A stretch of 64,000 nt of DNA from Pontibacter russatus (GCF_009931655.1 NZ_CP047984.1:1240001-1304000), one strand, 5' to 3'; shown: positions 42,140 through 52,454, numbered from the stretch's first letter. Numbers and translations are program-made. The notes: generated by a model not told the origin, from the sequence alone.

Positions 42140-42480
42140 CGCCTTTTTTCTTTCAAAAATAAACTTTTCCCTGAATTTAAGCTATTCGGCAACTGATTGC
42201 CCCAGGTGCTTCGCTAAATTTAGTACGCATCAACCGGCGGCAGTGCGCTGCTGGAGTATATGGAAGGAAAACGCCGCCGGTCGTTGCCGCCCTGGAGCGC
42301 AACGGCTACGAAGCCAACAGCAAAAGTTGTTATATATACCCCTTGTCGCTGCAACATGGCAGGGGGTATATCACACCGGAAAGTATGCAGGAGCGGGAAA
42401 CAATTCAAATGGAAAATCGCTTAACTGATTCTCTATTCATAAAAGTAATGATATTATATAAGCCATATATAAAATATTTA
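42140..42480. other. Intergenic region containing the decayed pgk tail
   Basis: No intact gene. Besides the pgk remnant (42221-42368), the rest is AT-rich with TATATA runs and no ORF of interest. Confidence 0.55.
42221..42368 (+). pseudogene. Decayed duplicate of the pgk 3' end and terminator
   Basis: Aligns with 37391-37540: the last 93 bp of pgk are about 88% identical by eye (shared stretch GTGCGCTGCTGGAGTATATG), followed by a degraded copy of the terminator (ACCCCTTGTCGCTGCAAC...GGCAGGGGGT). One G is lost inside the coding part and the TAA stop has become GAA, so it cannot encode anything. It lies 4.7 kb beyond the real pgk end, in the same orientation. Confidence 0.9.
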
Positions 42481-42488
42481 TATATTTG
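42481..42488 (+). promoter_or_regulatory. Possible -7 box (TATATTTG)
   Basis: TATATTTG matches the Bacteroidota TAnnTTTG consensus 114 bp upstream of the ATG at 42603. There is no clear -33 element, and the region is rich in TATATA, so a chance match is possible. Confidence 0.35.
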
Positions 42489-42602
42489 GGTGCCAATATC
42501 TATACGTCTGTCTCAAGTAAGAATAACCGGTTCTATATATAGTGTGTGGCGGGTTCCGCTTCATATGCCAAAATCTTCTATCACCCTTCATCACTCGCTT
42601 TA

Positions 42603-43748
42603 ATGGCCTCTCCTTTTAAACTCAGCCTTGCTACCGTCTCCCTGCTTCTGTTCTTATGCACATGCGCAAAAGCTCAAAATGACAGGGCAGCGTATTTTAT
42701 AACCCTGGCAGGAGATACTGTTCAGGCAGCCATTGTGAACGCAAGCGACGAAAAGAACACCTTCGGCTTTAAGTTTAAAAACAGCGCGGGCGGAAACCAG
42801 GACCGGGAATATAAACCCGGCGAGGTGAAGGAAGTGATATATGGAAATGAGAAGTACGTTTCTGCTTTCATCCCGGACCCGGCCTTTAACCAAGCAGTGT
42901 TTTTAAAAATGCTGATCGAAAGCGAGGTGAACCTGTACAAGGCAGTTGACACAAACGGGAAGGCACATTTCTTTTTTCAGGAGGCAGGTGGAGAACTCCA
43001 ACTGCTGCAGGAGAAAACATACAGCGGGCTGTTGAAGGTACATCTGAGAGGCTGTGCAACTATGAATTTCGATGATCCCTCCTTCGTGAAAAAATACGGC
43101 TACAGCGCCACCGGCCTGTCAAAATTTTTCATAGCCTACAACACCTGTGCAAGCCCTGGCGCGCCCATCATCGAGCACAAGAACAAAACAGAGTTATATA
43201 TCACGAAGGGCGTGACAGCGGGCATGGCCAGCACATCCGTGTCCTTAACCACCATCGTGGCGAAACCCGGCAGCTATGGCACCTATGTGAACATGAATGC
43301 AGGCGTGTTCGGGGAGCTTCATATCGGCAGGCATTTGTCCACGCTGCTGGAGTTGCAATACCACAGCTACAAAGGCGGGCTTTATGAGCCGGATGCTTTT
43401 TATCCCGACGAGATAGAAATCGAAATGCAATATGTGAGGGTGCCCCTGCTGCTAAAGTACACCACCTCCGGAAAAGTCAGGTTGTTTGCGAATGCCGGTC
43501 CTCATGCAGACGTGCTGATCGGGCAAAGTGGCAGGAGAAACTACAGCAAAATAGAGTCTGATTACCATCCTGATTTCGCCAGGCTTTCTTATGGCCTGAC
43601 CGGGGGTGCGGGGGTTGCGCTGGCGCCGTTCTCAAAAACAACGGCGCTTAAATTGGAGGGCAGGTACAGCAAAACAACGCTTAACACGGGCGTTAACCCG
43701 TGCGGCACCCTCGCCTCTTACCAGTTGCTGGTCGGTTTCAGTTTCTGA
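42603..43748 (+). CDS. Outer-membrane beta-barrel protein, exported
   Basis: 381 aa from the ATG at 42603, chosen for its signal peptide (MASPFKLSLATVSLLLFLCTCAKA, then QNDRAAYF); the in-frame start 57 bp earlier adds unlike residues. The N-terminal half has a small beta domain (ITLAGDTVQAAIVNASD). The second half resembles an outer-membrane beta-barrel of the porin/OmpA-like kind (GELHIGRHLSTLLELQYH, VRVPLLLKYTT, LFANAGPHADVLIG, LKLEGRYSKTTLN) and ends with a final aromatic (VGFSF). Function unknown. Confidence 0.8.
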   Translation: MASPFKLSLATVSLLLFLCTCAKAQNDRAAYFITLAGDTVQAAIVNASDEKNTFGFKFKNSAGGNQDREYKPGEVKEVIYGNEKYVSAFIPDPAFNQAVFLKMLIESEVNLYKAVDTNGKAHFFFQEAGGELQLLQEKTYSGLLKVHLRGCATMNFDDPSFVKKYGYSATGLSKFFIAYNTCASPGAPIIEHKNKTELYITKGVTAGMASTSVSLTTIVAKPGSYGTYVNMNAGVFGELHIGRHLSTLLELQYHSYKGGLYEPDAFYPDEIEIEMQYVRVPLLLKYTTSGKVRLFANAGPHADVLIGQSGRRNYSKIESDYHPDFARLSYGLTGGAGVALAPFSKTTALKLEGRYSKTTLNTGVNPCGTLASYQLLVGFSF

Positions 43749-43784
43749 TGAAGGGGTAGCGCCCCTGGCATCTACCGGCGCAGG

Positions 43785-44177
43785 CTATATATGGTCGTCG
43801 TTCACCTCCAGCCAGTAGCCGTCCGGGTCCTGGAAAAAGATTTGCCGGATGCCGTCGGAGCGCAGGTTGGGGGTTTTGGAAGTCTCCTCGAAGTTGCCGT
43901 AGGGAATGCCAAGCTCCTCCAGGTTTTCCATAAAGTCCTCCAGCGAGTCCACGCTGAAGCATATGTGCGTGTTCTTCTCATGCGCTATAAGGCTCGGTGC
44001 CCCTTCAATCAGGTGCAACTGGCTGCGCCCGCCCATGCTGAACCAGACATGCCAGCCGTCTTTGAAGGGCTCCGGAATCTGGCGCAGTTGCAGCACCTCC
44101 TCGTAAAATTTCACGCTTCGGCTGAGGTGATGCACGTAGAGCGCGATGTGGTTGATGGCGGTGGATATGGAATGCAT
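43785..44177 (-). CDS. VOC-family (glyoxalase-like) protein
   Basis: 130 aa from the ATG at 44177; an earlier in-frame start (44246) adds 23 unlikely residues. One VOC domain of two beta-alpha-beta-beta-beta units: INHIALYVHHLSRSVKFYEEVL (first metal-ligand His), SQLHLIEGA, THICFSVDS (second His) and DPDGYWLEVND (Glu). The ligand pattern H-H-E fits metal-dependent glyoxalase/dioxygenase relatives. Cytoplasmic, alone on the minus strand. The substrate is unknown. Confidence 0.9.
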   Translation of the reverse strand: MHSISTAINHIALYVHHLSRSVKFYEEVLQLRQIPEPFKDGWHVWFSMGGRSQLHLIEGAPSLIAHEKNTHICFSVDSLEDFMENLEELGIPYGNFEETSKTPNLRSDGIRQIFFQDPDGYWLEVNDDHI

Positions 44178-44409
44178 AAAGGAAAACTCTGTTCGGCTGC
44201 TGTTATATATATAGCTGTGGCCGCTGTTGTTGGTTGCGTTCCGCAAATTTGAAACAAAAACCTTGGCAAAGCAACCGGAAGCTCATCCCTGCAAAACACT
44301 TCTCTCCATTTAGGAGTATTCTAAGGAGGAATAGATTCTTCCGGAAAGTCTGCATTTACATATACTGCAACCGGCTTACCGCTTTGTTTCATCTTTAGCT
44401 GCCCGAGTT

Positions 44410-45801
44410 ATGCCACAACACGCCACAGACAAATTACTGCGAACAGCGCTGGCCTGCTTTCTGCTGCTGTTCTGCTTCGGTGCCCTCGCCCAGGAGCCGG
44501 TGCATTCCGGGAAACGCGAAATCGTTTTCCGCGCCGTCCACGTCATCCCCATGGACAAAGAGCGGGTGCTGGAAAACCAGGATGTGGTGGTGAAGGACGG
44601 CGTTATCACGGCTTTGGGGAACACAGGCAAGGTGACATATGGGAAAGACGCGCTGGTGATAGACGGCAAAGGCAAGTACCTGATGCCGGGGCTGGCCGAG
44701 ATGCACGCGCACGTGCCGCCCGTGGATGATTTTGCGCCGATGGAGGAAGTGCTGCAGCTTTTTGCGTTGAACGGCATTACGACCATACGCGGCATGCTGG
44801 GCCACCCGCGCCACCTGCAGCTGCGCGACAGAATCAATGGCGGCGAACTCATCAGCCCCCGCTTTTACACCTCCGGCCCCTCCTTCAACGGCAACAGCGT
44901 GAAAACTCCGGCGCAGGCCGCCGAGATGGTGCGGGAGCAGAAACAGGCCGGGTATGATTTCCTGAAGCTGCACCCCGGCCTCACCCCCGAAACGTTTGCC
45001 GCCATCGCCAAAACAGCCAAAGAAGTGGATATCCCCTTTGCCGGCCATGTGTCATATGATGTGGGCATATGGCCCGCCATTGTCGCAGGCTACGCTTCCA
45101 TCGACCATCTGGACGGCTTTGTGGAGGGTCTGGTGCCTGGGCTCGATTCCATTCCGGAGCAGGAAGCGGGGCTGTTTGCCATGTACATTGCCGACGAGGC
45201 CGATGAGTCGCGCATCCCAAAACTGGTAAACGCCCTCCGCGAAAACAACATCTGGGTGGTGCCGACGCAGGCCCTGGCCGAGCGCTGGATAGCGGCCGAC
45301 AAAGCCCCCGAGGCACTGCGCCAAGCTCCCGAAATGGTGTATATGGATGCCGCAACCCTTGAAAAGTGGACATCTGCTAAAAAGGACATGATGCAGCACC
45401 CGAAGTACGATGCTGCCGAAATTGCCGACTATATAAAGCTCCGGCAAAAGCTTATATATGAGAGCAACGAAAACGGCGTCGGGCTGCTGCTGGGTTCTGA
45501 TGCACCGCAGGTATTCAACGTGCCGGGCTTCTCCACGCACCACGAACTGCGTTACCTGGTGGACGCGGGCCTTAGCCCCTACGAGGCCCTGCGCACCGGC
45601 ACCGTCAACGTGGGCCGCTACCTCAACCGCCCGGACATCGGCACCATCAAAGCCGGTGCCGCCGCCGACCTAGTTTTACTGGCGGGCAACCCCCTGAAGG
45701 ATATAACGCAAACACAAAATATTGAAGGCGTGCTTGTTGCCAAACGCTGGCTCCCGAAGGCCTATATAGCGCAGGAACTCAAAAAGCTGGAGAAGCGGTA
45801 A
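44410..45801 (+). CDS. Exported amidohydrolase-family enzyme
   Basis: 463 aa; signal peptide about 1-28 (ALACFLLLFCFGALAQ). A metal-dependent amidohydrolase (imidazolonepropionase/prolidase-like group): LMPGLAEMHAHVP (HxH metal pair), DFLKLHPG (Lys), FAGHVSYD and SIDHLDG (two His), GSDAPQVFN (Asp), and the C-terminal small-domain segment GTIKAGAAADLVLLAGNPL. All ligands are present, so it should be active in the envelope on an amide or peptide-like bond. The substrate is unknown. Confidence 0.9.
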   Translation: MPQHATDKLLRTALACFLLLFCFGALAQEPVHSGKREIVFRAVHVIPMDKERVLENQDVVVKDGVITALGNTGKVTYGKDALVIDGKGKYLMPGLAEMHAHVPPVDDFAPMEEVLQLFALNGITTIRGMLGHPRHLQLRDRINGGELISPRFYTSGPSFNGNSVKTPAQAAEMVREQKQAGYDFLKLHPGLTPETFAAIAKTAKEVDIPFAGHVSYDVGIWPAIVAGYASIDHLDGFVEGLVPGLDSIPEQEAGLFAMYIADEADESRIPKLVNALRENNIWVVPTQALAERWIAADKAPEALRQAPEMVYMDAATLEKWTSAKKDMMQHPKYDAAEIADYIKLRQKLIYESNENGVGLLLGSDAPQVFNVPGFSTHHELRYLVDAGLSPYEALRTGTVNVGRYLNRPDIGTIKAGAAADLVLLAGNPLKDITQTQNIEGVLVAKRWLPKAYIAQELKKLEKR

Positions 45802-45893
45802 TATAACTTTCGCCATGCCGAGCTAAAGGCTGAAAAAGTGCTCCTTCTCAACGGGCTTGGCTTTGCTGTGGCGTAGCTACAGTAAAGGTGTGG

Positions 45894-46481
45894 TTATAGT
45901 TTTGTTGTTTTTCCTTTTATTTCGAAGGAGTTGAAGAACTTTTGAGCTGAAGGGTTGAATATATCTGAATCACTCATTACCACATAAAGTTCGTACTCCG
46001 TTTGGTCAACAATGAATAGTCGCACTTGAAGCACTACTGGCTGATGCTCCAAAGAGATTTGAGCCTCACACACCTCAATGCCTTTGTAGTCATAAAAGTT
46101 AAGGAAGTCCACTTTCGCTTTCAAGGTTTCAGCTTTCTTGTACACGTTTGCCTTGCATTTTTCTCTAATAGATGCCTTATCGGCAGGCAAAACCGCTTCA
46201 TCGTATGTAGTGTGACTGAACGAGTATCCTAAGTTTTCATCATCTTCATTTTGAGAGTTGATGATATTCAAGTGTACAGTATATTCGCCCAACTCTGGAA
46301 CATAGCCAACTCTATCAGTTTTCTTTACTTTATAGTCAGGATGATTTATAACATATCCTCCTTCTCTGCTTTCAAACTGCACCCACTCCTTTTGAGCCTC
46401 ACTCACGTCTTTCATTGATGTGTTGTCACTACAACCAAAGTGAACTAAAGCCACAAAGAGCAAGGCAAACCATTTTTCCAT
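45894..46481 (-). CDS. AT-rich lipoprotein of unknown function
   Basis: 195 aa, lipoprotein signal MEKWFALLFVALVHFGC (Cys17). The mature part is mixed alpha/beta (REGGYVINHPDYKVKK, VHLNIINSQ, LNFYDYKGIEVCEAQIS, QTEYELYVVMSDSDIFNPSAQKFFNSFEI). The last segment resembles the end of bacterial PsbP-like or PspC/DUF-type domains that finish with ...FFNSFEIK. Composition is markedly more AT-rich than its neighbours. I cannot name a family. Confidence 0.65.
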   Translation of the reverse strand: MEKWFALLFVALVHFGCSDNTSMKDVSEAQKEWVQFESREGGYVINHPDYKVKKTDRVGYVPELGEYTVHLNIINSQNEDDENLGYSFSHTTYDEAVLPADKASIREKCKANVYKKAETLKAKVDFLNFYDYKGIEVCEAQISLEHQPVVLQVRLFIVDQTEYELYVVMSDSDIFNPSAQKFFNSFEIKGKTTKL

Positions 46482-46714
46482 CTATGTTTATAATTAACTA
46501 TAACTGCCCGATATAAGTGAACATCCGTTTTACTATTAATTATGACAGACACCAGTAACTGAACTACTGAATATACTATATATTACATTACAAATACCTT
46601 TAACTAATCTTTTTCCCTCTGCACTTTTCTTCTTTTATATTGCCTTGGCGGGTTTCGTCTTTGCGCAAATACCAGTAGCTTTACTTTTCATCACCAACCA
46701 CATTTTATCAGTAC

Positions 46715-48319
46715 ATGCGCCCCAGGTTTCTCCCGGTTATATATAGCTTATTTGCCCTGCTCCTGTTCAACAGCTGCGCCAAACTGGCCCATACACCTGC
46801 AAAGCAAAGCGCCGCTGCTAAGAAAAAAACACCATTCAGCGTGCAGGAGGCCACCATCGCGGATATACACAAGGCCTTTGAGGAGGGCACCTGCACCTGC
46901 GAGCAACTGGTGACCACTTACCTCCACCGAATCAAGGCCTACGATCAGCCGACCAGGCTGAACTCCATCATTCTCACCAACCCTAACGCCCTGGCCACTG
47001 CCCGGCAACTGGACCAGGAGTATGCGCAGACAAAGCAGCTCCGGAAACTGCACTGCATCCCGCTCATCGTGAAGGACAACTACAACACCGCCGGGCTGCA
47101 GACCACCGCCGGGTCGCTGGCTATGAAAGGCTTTGCCCCTGACCGGGACGCCTATCAGGTAAAAGCCCTGAAGGACGCCGGTGCCATAGTGCTGGCCAAA
47201 GCCAATATGGCCGAGTGGGCCTTCAGCCCGAAAGTCACCATCAGTTCCATAGCCGGCGAAACCCTGAACCCCTACAACCTGGCATTTGTGCCAGCCGGGT
47301 CCAGCGGCGGCACGGCGGCGGCAGTGGCGGCCAATTTCGGCATGGTGGGTTTGGGCACTGATACCGGCAACTCCATCAGGGGGCCGTCGTCGCACACCGC
47401 GCTGGTCGGTTTCCGCACGACCCTGGGCCTGACCAGCCGCAGCGGCATCGCGCCCCTGTACCTGCGCAACGATGTGGGCGGCCCCATGGCGCGCACCGTG
47501 GAAGACGCCACCAAAGTGCTGGAGGTGATTGCCGGCTACGACCCCGCCGACCCGCTGACTGAACACAGCCGGGGCGAGGTGCCGGAAAACTACCGCCAGT
47601 TCCTGGACAGGAACGGCCTGAAAGGTGCCCGCATCGGGGTGCTGCGCGCGCTGACCGAGGCCACTCCGGATACGCAGGTGATGGCGCTGTTTGAGCAGGC
47701 CATTACCGACCTGCGCCGACTGGGGGCCGTGGTGGTAGACTCCGTCGAGATAAAAGACTTCGACAGCCTGCGCGAGAACCAGTGGTGCGCTGTTTTCCGG
47801 CACGACATCAACCAGTACCTTTTTGCGCTCGGCGACAGCGTGCCCGTGAGCAGCCTGGAGGAAATCATCGCCTCCGGCAAATACGCACCCTATATAGCCG
47901 ACGACCTGAAGTACCAGTACACGCAGGCAGACGCCGTAGGCGAAACCATATGCACCGACGCCTATACCGACCTAAAAAGAATCTCCTTCCGGGAGGCCGT
48001 GGAGGCCGCGATGGATGCGCAGCAGCTGGACGCGCTCATTTACCCGACCTGGACCAACCCGCCCGCCAGGGTAGGCGATATGGAAGGCTACAAAGGCGAC
48101 AACAGCCAGGTGATTGCCCCGCACACCGGGCAGCCTGCCTTTACCGTGCCCATGGGCTATACTTACGAGAACCTGCCGGCGGGTCTGCAGTTCCTGGGCC
48201 GCATGTTCGGCGAACCCACACTGATACGGCTGACCTATGCCTACGAGCAGGGCACCAAACACCGAAGGCCACCGGCTCGCTTAACGGGAAAGGCACCTAA
48301 ACCGGTGACGAAAAATTAG
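46715..48319 (+). CDS. Amidase-signature family hydrolase, lipoprotein
   Basis: 534 aa; lipoprotein signal ending FNSC (Cys21). The amidase-signature Ser-cis-Ser-Lys triad is in place: Lys in [10 protein letters not shown], then [15 protein letters not shown] and [14 protein letters not shown] (the two serines). Length and domain order match exported amidases of Bacteroidota that release ammonia from amides. The tail (THRRPPARL...KPVTKN) is short and basic. No gatB/gatC partner, so it is unlikely to be a GatA tRNA amidotransferase. Confidence 0.92.
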   Translation: MRPRFLPVIYSLFALLLFNSCAKLAHTPAKQSAAAKKKTPFSVQEATIADIHKAFEEGTCTCEQLVTTYLHRIKAYDQPTRLNSIILTNPNALATARQLDQEYAQTKQLRKLHCIPLIVKDNYNTAGLQTTAGSLAMKGFAPDRDAYQVKALKDAGAIVLAKANMAEWAFSPKVTISSIAGETLNPYNLAFVPAGSSGGTAAAVAANFGMVGLGTDTGNSIRGPSSHTALVGFRTTLGLTSRSGIAPLYLRNDVGGPMARTVEDATKVLEVIAGYDPADPLTEHSRGEVPENYRQFLDRNGLKGARIGVLRALTEATPDTQVMALFEQAITDLRRLGAVVVDSVEIKDFDSLRENQWCAVFRHDINQYLFALGDSVPVSSLEEIIASGKYAPYIADDLKYQYTQADAVGETICTDAYTDLKRISFREAVEAAMDAQQLDALIYPTWTNPPARVGDMEGYKGDNSQVIAPHTGQPAFTVPMGYTYENLPAGLQFLGRMFGEPTLIRLTYAYEQGTKHRRPPARLTGKAPKPVTKN

Positions 48320-48559
48320 GCTGGCGTTTGTGATAAAGCCGGAAAAATCGTATCTATAAGAGACGGTTCCCCGGAACCGGAAAGCCACGCGGCCTTGTTC
48401 CTTTATGGCAGGGATTTCTGGAAGATGCGATAGGGCATCAAACGAAAGAATTCCTGCTTTCCGACACTGGTGCCATTTTAGGGATGGCACCCTCTGCTTA
48501 CATATTGGCGGCATCTGCAACGCATACGTTACCTGCCCATTCACGACGCATCAACATAA

Positions 48560-49303
48560 ATGAAGACAATTCTGATACTGCTGTTTGCCCTCGCCGCTTT
48601 TCCCTCCGCCGGGCAGAAGTTCTCGTTCTCGTACCACACCGATTACCCGAAGCTGCTGGCCCGCACCCAGGCCAAAACCGACAAACTTTATTACCCGAAA
48701 CAGGTGAAGCGCTTTGTGCAGAACGACACCAGCCTGACGGATTTTGAGGTGCTGGCCCTGCTGGTCGGGTTTACGGCAGACAAGAACTACTGCATACCCC
48801 GGGATATGGAGATGGAGCGCAGCCTGTATCAACTGAACGACCAGGGCAGGTTCCGCGAGGCAGTGAGCAAAGGGCGGAGCTTCAACAAAACGCACCCCCT
48901 GCACCAGGCCACCCTGATTGAGCTGTCGTTTGCCTACCACCAGCTGCACATGCCTGACTCGTCGGCTTACTTCGGGCGCCAGTTTCACCGCGTGATGGAC
49001 GCCATGGCCCTGTCCGGCTCCGGCTTGCACCCCGACTCCGCCCTGTTCTCCCTCACCCCCACCGACGGACGGAACCTTATCACGAGATACCTGAAAGCCG
49101 AGATTGGCAGCACGGACTCCGCCACCGACGCACACGGAAACTTTTTATATGTGCTGGAGTATGTTTCTGAGGAGGATGGCGCCAGACTGCCCCTCTACTT
49201 TAACGTGCAGCACGCCTACCGGCAGATGAAAAAGCAGTTGCACGCTAACCCCGAAAAAGCCGAGGCCATGCGCCCGAACTCCGGCAAGAGCAAAAGCCAG
49301 TAG
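48560..49303 (+). CDS. DUF4919-type exported protein
   Basis: 247 aa; signal peptide about 1-18 (MKTILILLFALAAFPSAG). Residues about 25-210 look like the DUF4919 domain found in Bacteroidota (FSYHTDYPKLLA, DKLYYPKQVKRF, YHQLHMPDSSAYFGRQFHRVM, DSATDAHGNFLYVLEYVSEED). Function unknown; probably periplasmic. The ATG at 48560 has no upstream in-frame rival. Confidence 0.8.
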   Translation: MKTILILLFALAAFPSAGQKFSFSYHTDYPKLLARTQAKTDKLYYPKQVKRFVQNDTSLTDFEVLALLVGFTADKNYCIPRDMEMERSLYQLNDQGRFREAVSKGRSFNKTHPLHQATLIELSFAYHQLHMPDSSAYFGRQFHRVMDAMALSGSGLHPDSALFSLTPTDGRNLITRYLKAEIGSTDSATDAHGNFLYVLEYVSEEDGARLPLYFNVQHAYRQMKKQLHANPEKAEAMRPNSGKSKSQ

Positions 49304-49373
49304 CAGGCACGGCGCGGCTTTACCCGCTATATAAACCATATATAACCCACCAGCCAACAAAACCAGAAGAAGT

Positions 49374-49667
49374 ATGGCAGCCTATGTACTTGTTGAAGTA
49401 GAAGTAACCGACCCGGCCACGTACGAGGAATACAAGCAGCTCACCCCCGCCACACTCGCGGCGTACGGCGGCAGATTCATCGTGCGGGGCGGCGCCAGTG
49501 AAACCCTGGAGGGCGGCTGGAAGCCAAACCGCGTGGTGGTGCTGGAGTTTCCGAGCGTGGAGCAGGCGAAGACCTGGTGGAACTCGCCGGAGTATTCCAA
49601 AGCGAAAGCCATACGCCAGCGGGCAGCCAGCACAAAGATGATTGTGCTGGAGGGTTTTGAAGGCTGA
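49374..49667 (+). CDS. DUF1330-family protein
   Basis: 97 aa, a ferredoxin-like dimeric alpha/beta barrel of the DUF1330 family: AYVLVEVEVTDPATYEEYKQ, AAYGGRFIVRGG, RVVVLEFPSVEQAKTWWNSPEYSKAKAIR. Full length (family about 95). Cytoplasmic; biochemical role unknown. 70 bp after the DUF4919 gene on the same strand. Confidence 0.95.
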   Translation: MAAYVLVEVEVTDPATYEEYKQLTPATLAAYGGRFIVRGGASETLEGGWKPNRVVVLEFPSVEQAKTWWNSPEYSKAKAIRQRAASTKMIVLEGFEG

Positions 49668-49992
49668 GCCGCCAAATTAGGGCTTTGGGATATATAGATG
49701 TAACTGAAACTGCCTTTGTGCGCTACACTTTTTTGCCGCAACAAAAGCGCCTGGCTTTGCTTCTGTTAGCGGCGATATAATTAAGCGATAAGCAAAAAGA
49801 GGCAAGCCAAATGTAATTTTAAGACAGCATTTACTGTCTGTTAACGTACGCTTTGGTGTCTGAATCCGTACATCAGGCATTCCGTTAAATGGCCATAAGT
49901 GCAACAGAGGCCTGTTTCAAACATGGCACATGTATTGGATATGGTCAGGCACAAAAATAAATCCGCCACGCCTGCCAAACATATATAGCCTC
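49668..49992. other. Intergenic, nothing recognised
   Basis: 325 bp between the DUF1330 gene and the permease gene. It contains TATATA runs at about 49688 and 49981; no ORF or structured element of note. Confidence 0.5.
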
Positions 49993-52353
49993 ATGTTCCG
50001 CCACAGCCTCCTCCTCATCTACCGAAACTTCAAGCGGTTCAGAAGCACGTTCTTCATCAACCTGCTTGGCTTGTCTACGGGCTTGGCCTGCACGCTGCTC
50101 ATATACCTGTGGGTGAGCGATGAAGTCAGCATGGACAAGTTTCATGAAAAGGACGGACAGCTTTTTCAGGTGATGACGAACCATGATAATTCCGGCGGTA
50201 TCGTGACCTGGGAAGTGGGCCCGGGGCTACTGGCCGAGGCGCTGGCGGAGGAATTGCCTGAAGTGGCCTACGCCGTCAGCTCTTCTGGTATCCCCGATAA
50301 GTTCACCATATCCGCTGAAGAGAACCACATCAACGCGGCGGGCCAGTTTGTAGGCGAAGATTTCTTCAATATTTTCTCCTACCGACTTATCCAGGGAAAC
50401 AAAAGCCAGGTGCTGGCGGATAAAAACGCCATTGTCCTATCCGAATCCCTGGCGCAGAAGCTGTTCGGCACCACCCAGAACGTTGTCGGCAGAACCCTGG
50501 AATGGCAAATCCTGCAGTTCAGAAAGCCGGTTGTCGTGACGGGCGTTTTCAAAGACGTCCCTCCTGCCTCCTCCGAGCAGTTCGACTTTCTGGTGTCGTT
50601 TGAGGAATTTAAAGACATGCTCGGCAGCGGCCTCCACTGGGACAACCACAATGCGAAAGCCTACCTGCTTTTACAGGAAGGAACAGACGCGGGGCAGTTT
50701 AACCGCAAGATTACCGGGTTTATAAAGAGCAAGCTCCCGGCCTCCAATGTCACTGTATTCATCAGGCCCTACTCTGACAAGTATCTATATGGCACCTATG
50801 AGAACGGGGTGCAGGCTGGCGGCCGGATTGCGTACGTGAAGCTGTTCTCGCTGATTGCCGTTTTCATACTGGTGATTGCATGCATCAACTTCATGAACCT
50901 GTCCACGGCAAAAGCTTCCCGACGCATAAAGGAAGTCGGCATCAAAAAAGCCATGGGTGCCAGCCGGGAGTCGCTTGTCCTGCAATATATGGGCGAGTCC
51001 ATGCTGATGGCGTTCGCCTCGCTTATACTTGCGCTTGTGCTGGCGGAGCTTTCCCTTGCAACGTTCAACCAGATAACTGGGAAGCAGCTCGTCCTTTCGT
51101 TTGACACCCACTTTGTGCTGGCGGCACTCGGCATCACACTCATCACGGGCCTGCTGGCTGGCAGCTACCCGGCCCTGTACCTGTCCGGTTTCAAGCCCGC
51201 CACCGTGTTGCGGGGCAAGCTCGACAGCCTGGGCGGGGAACTCTGGGCACGGAAGGGATTGGTAGTGTTCCAGTTCACGCTTTCGATCATCCTGATTGTG
51301 GCGGTGCTGGTGATATACAAGCAGATTGAATATGTGCAGACGAAGAACCTGGGATATAACAAAGACAACATCGTCTATTTTAATGCAGAAGGCAGCGTGC
51401 AGGAAAAGCTGGAGACTTTCCTTTCAGAAGTAAGGAAGGTACCGGGCGTAGTGAACGCCTCGAGCGGGGGCAGCATTATCACAGATGTCGGATCCACAAT
51501 CGGTTTGTCGTGGCCAGGTAAAAATCCGGAGGAGGATGTGGCCTTCCAGGTACTGTCTGTAAACTACGATATGATTGAGACATTGGGCATCCAGGTGAAA
51601 GCCGGACGCGCCTTTTCAAGAAAATTCGCCACAGACACCGCCCGCATCATCGTGAATGACGCGGCAGTAAAAGCGATGGGCATGCAGGACCCGGTGGGAA
51701 AAGCGGTGAACCTGTGGGGCGAAGACAAGAAGATCGTCGGGGTGGTGAAAGACTTTCATTTCCAGTCGCTGCATGAGCATGTGAAACCGCTGCTTTTCAG
51801 GTTAGAGTCTGACAAAGCGATGAAGGTGATGGCAAAAATAGAGGCCGGAAAGGAAAAAGAAACCCTTGACCAGTTGCAGCAGCTCTACAAAGCATATAAC
51901 CCCGGCTTCGTGCTCGATTACAGGTTCCTGAACGAGGACTATCAGCAGCTATATGCCGCCGAGCGGCGCGTAGCTGTCCTGTCCAGGTACTTCGCCGGTC
52001 TGGCAATCCTTATATCCTGCCTCGGCCTGTTTGGCCTGGCAGCCTTCACGGCCGAGAGAAGGTTGAAGGAAATAGGTGTCCGGAAAGTGTTGGGGGCGAG
52101 CGAGTTTAACATTGTGTACCTGCTGTCGAGCGACTTCACGAAGCTGGTACTGGCCTCTATTCTGGCTGCGTTGCCCCTGAGCTTCCTCCTCGTCAAATAC
52201 TGGCTCGACAATTTCGCGTACCGGATAGATCTGGAGGCGTGGTACTTTATAAGCGCCGGGCTGGCGGCGCTGCTCATTGCCTGGTTCACGGTAGGCATGC
52301 AGGCTATAAAAGCCGCGCGGATAAATACGGTCCAATGCCTGAAGGATGTATAA
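49993..52353 (+). CDS. ABC-type (MacB/FtsX-like) permease
   Basis: 786 aa from the ATG at 49993 (MFRHSLLLIYRNFKRFRSTFF); the in-frame start 63 bp earlier is less like the family. Two FtsX-type halves, each with one N-terminal helix, a large extracellular MacB-PCD domain and three C-terminal helices: helices near 22-42, 290-310, 345-365, 390-410 (first half) and 435-455, 685-705, 735-755, 765-785 (second). Typical tags KASRRIKEVGIKKAMGAS and RRLKEIGVRKVLGAS precede the helices. No ATPase is adjacent, so the partner must be elsewhere. Probable role: export or envelope signalling. Confidence 0.92.
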   Translation: MFRHSLLLIYRNFKRFRSTFFINLLGLSTGLACTLLIYLWVSDEVSMDKFHEKDGQLFQVMTNHDNSGGIVTWEVGPGLLAEALAEELPEVAYAVSSSGIPDKFTISAEENHINAAGQFVGEDFFNIFSYRLIQGNKSQVLADKNAIVLSESLAQKLFGTTQNVVGRTLEWQILQFRKPVVVTGVFKDVPPASSEQFDFLVSFEEFKDMLGSGLHWDNHNAKAYLLLQEGTDAGQFNRKITGFIKSKLPASNVTVFIRPYSDKYLYGTYENGVQAGGRIAYVKLFSLIAVFILVIACINFMNLSTAKASRRIKEVGIKKAMGASRESLVLQYMGESMLMAFASLILALVLAELSLATFNQITGKQLVLSFDTHFVLAALGITLITGLLAGSYPALYLSGFKPATVLRGKLDSLGGELWARKGLVVFQFTLSIILIVAVLVIYKQIEYVQTKNLGYNKDNIVYFNAEGSVQEKLETFLSEVRKVPGVVNASSGGSIITDVGSTIGLSWPGKNPEEDVAFQVLSVNYDMIETLGIQVKAGRAFSRKFATDTARIIVNDAAVKAMGMQDPVGKAVNLWGEDKKIVGVVKDFHFQSLHEHVKPLLFRLESDKAMKVMAKIEAGKEKETLDQLQQLYKAYNPGFVLDYRFLNEDYQQLYAAERRVAVLSRYFAGLAILISCLGLFGLAAFTAERRLKEIGVRKVLGASEFNIVYLLSSDFTKLVLASILAALPLSFLLVKYWLDNFAYRIDLEAWYFISAGLAALLIAWFTVGMQAIKAARINTVQCLKDV

Positions 52354-52454
52354 TGCGGCTGTAGCGCCCGGTTCGGTATTCTAACTTTGAGATTCGCAGC
52401 GTTTGTTCTGCCGCTGTACTTATTACGCCGGAATTAACTAATTTTGCGCGGTAT

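Noticed and set aside
46715-48319. GatA (Glu-tRNA amidotransferase subunit A)
   Set aside because: The protein is a lipoprotein and no gatB/gatC partner is adjacent; better called an exported amidase.
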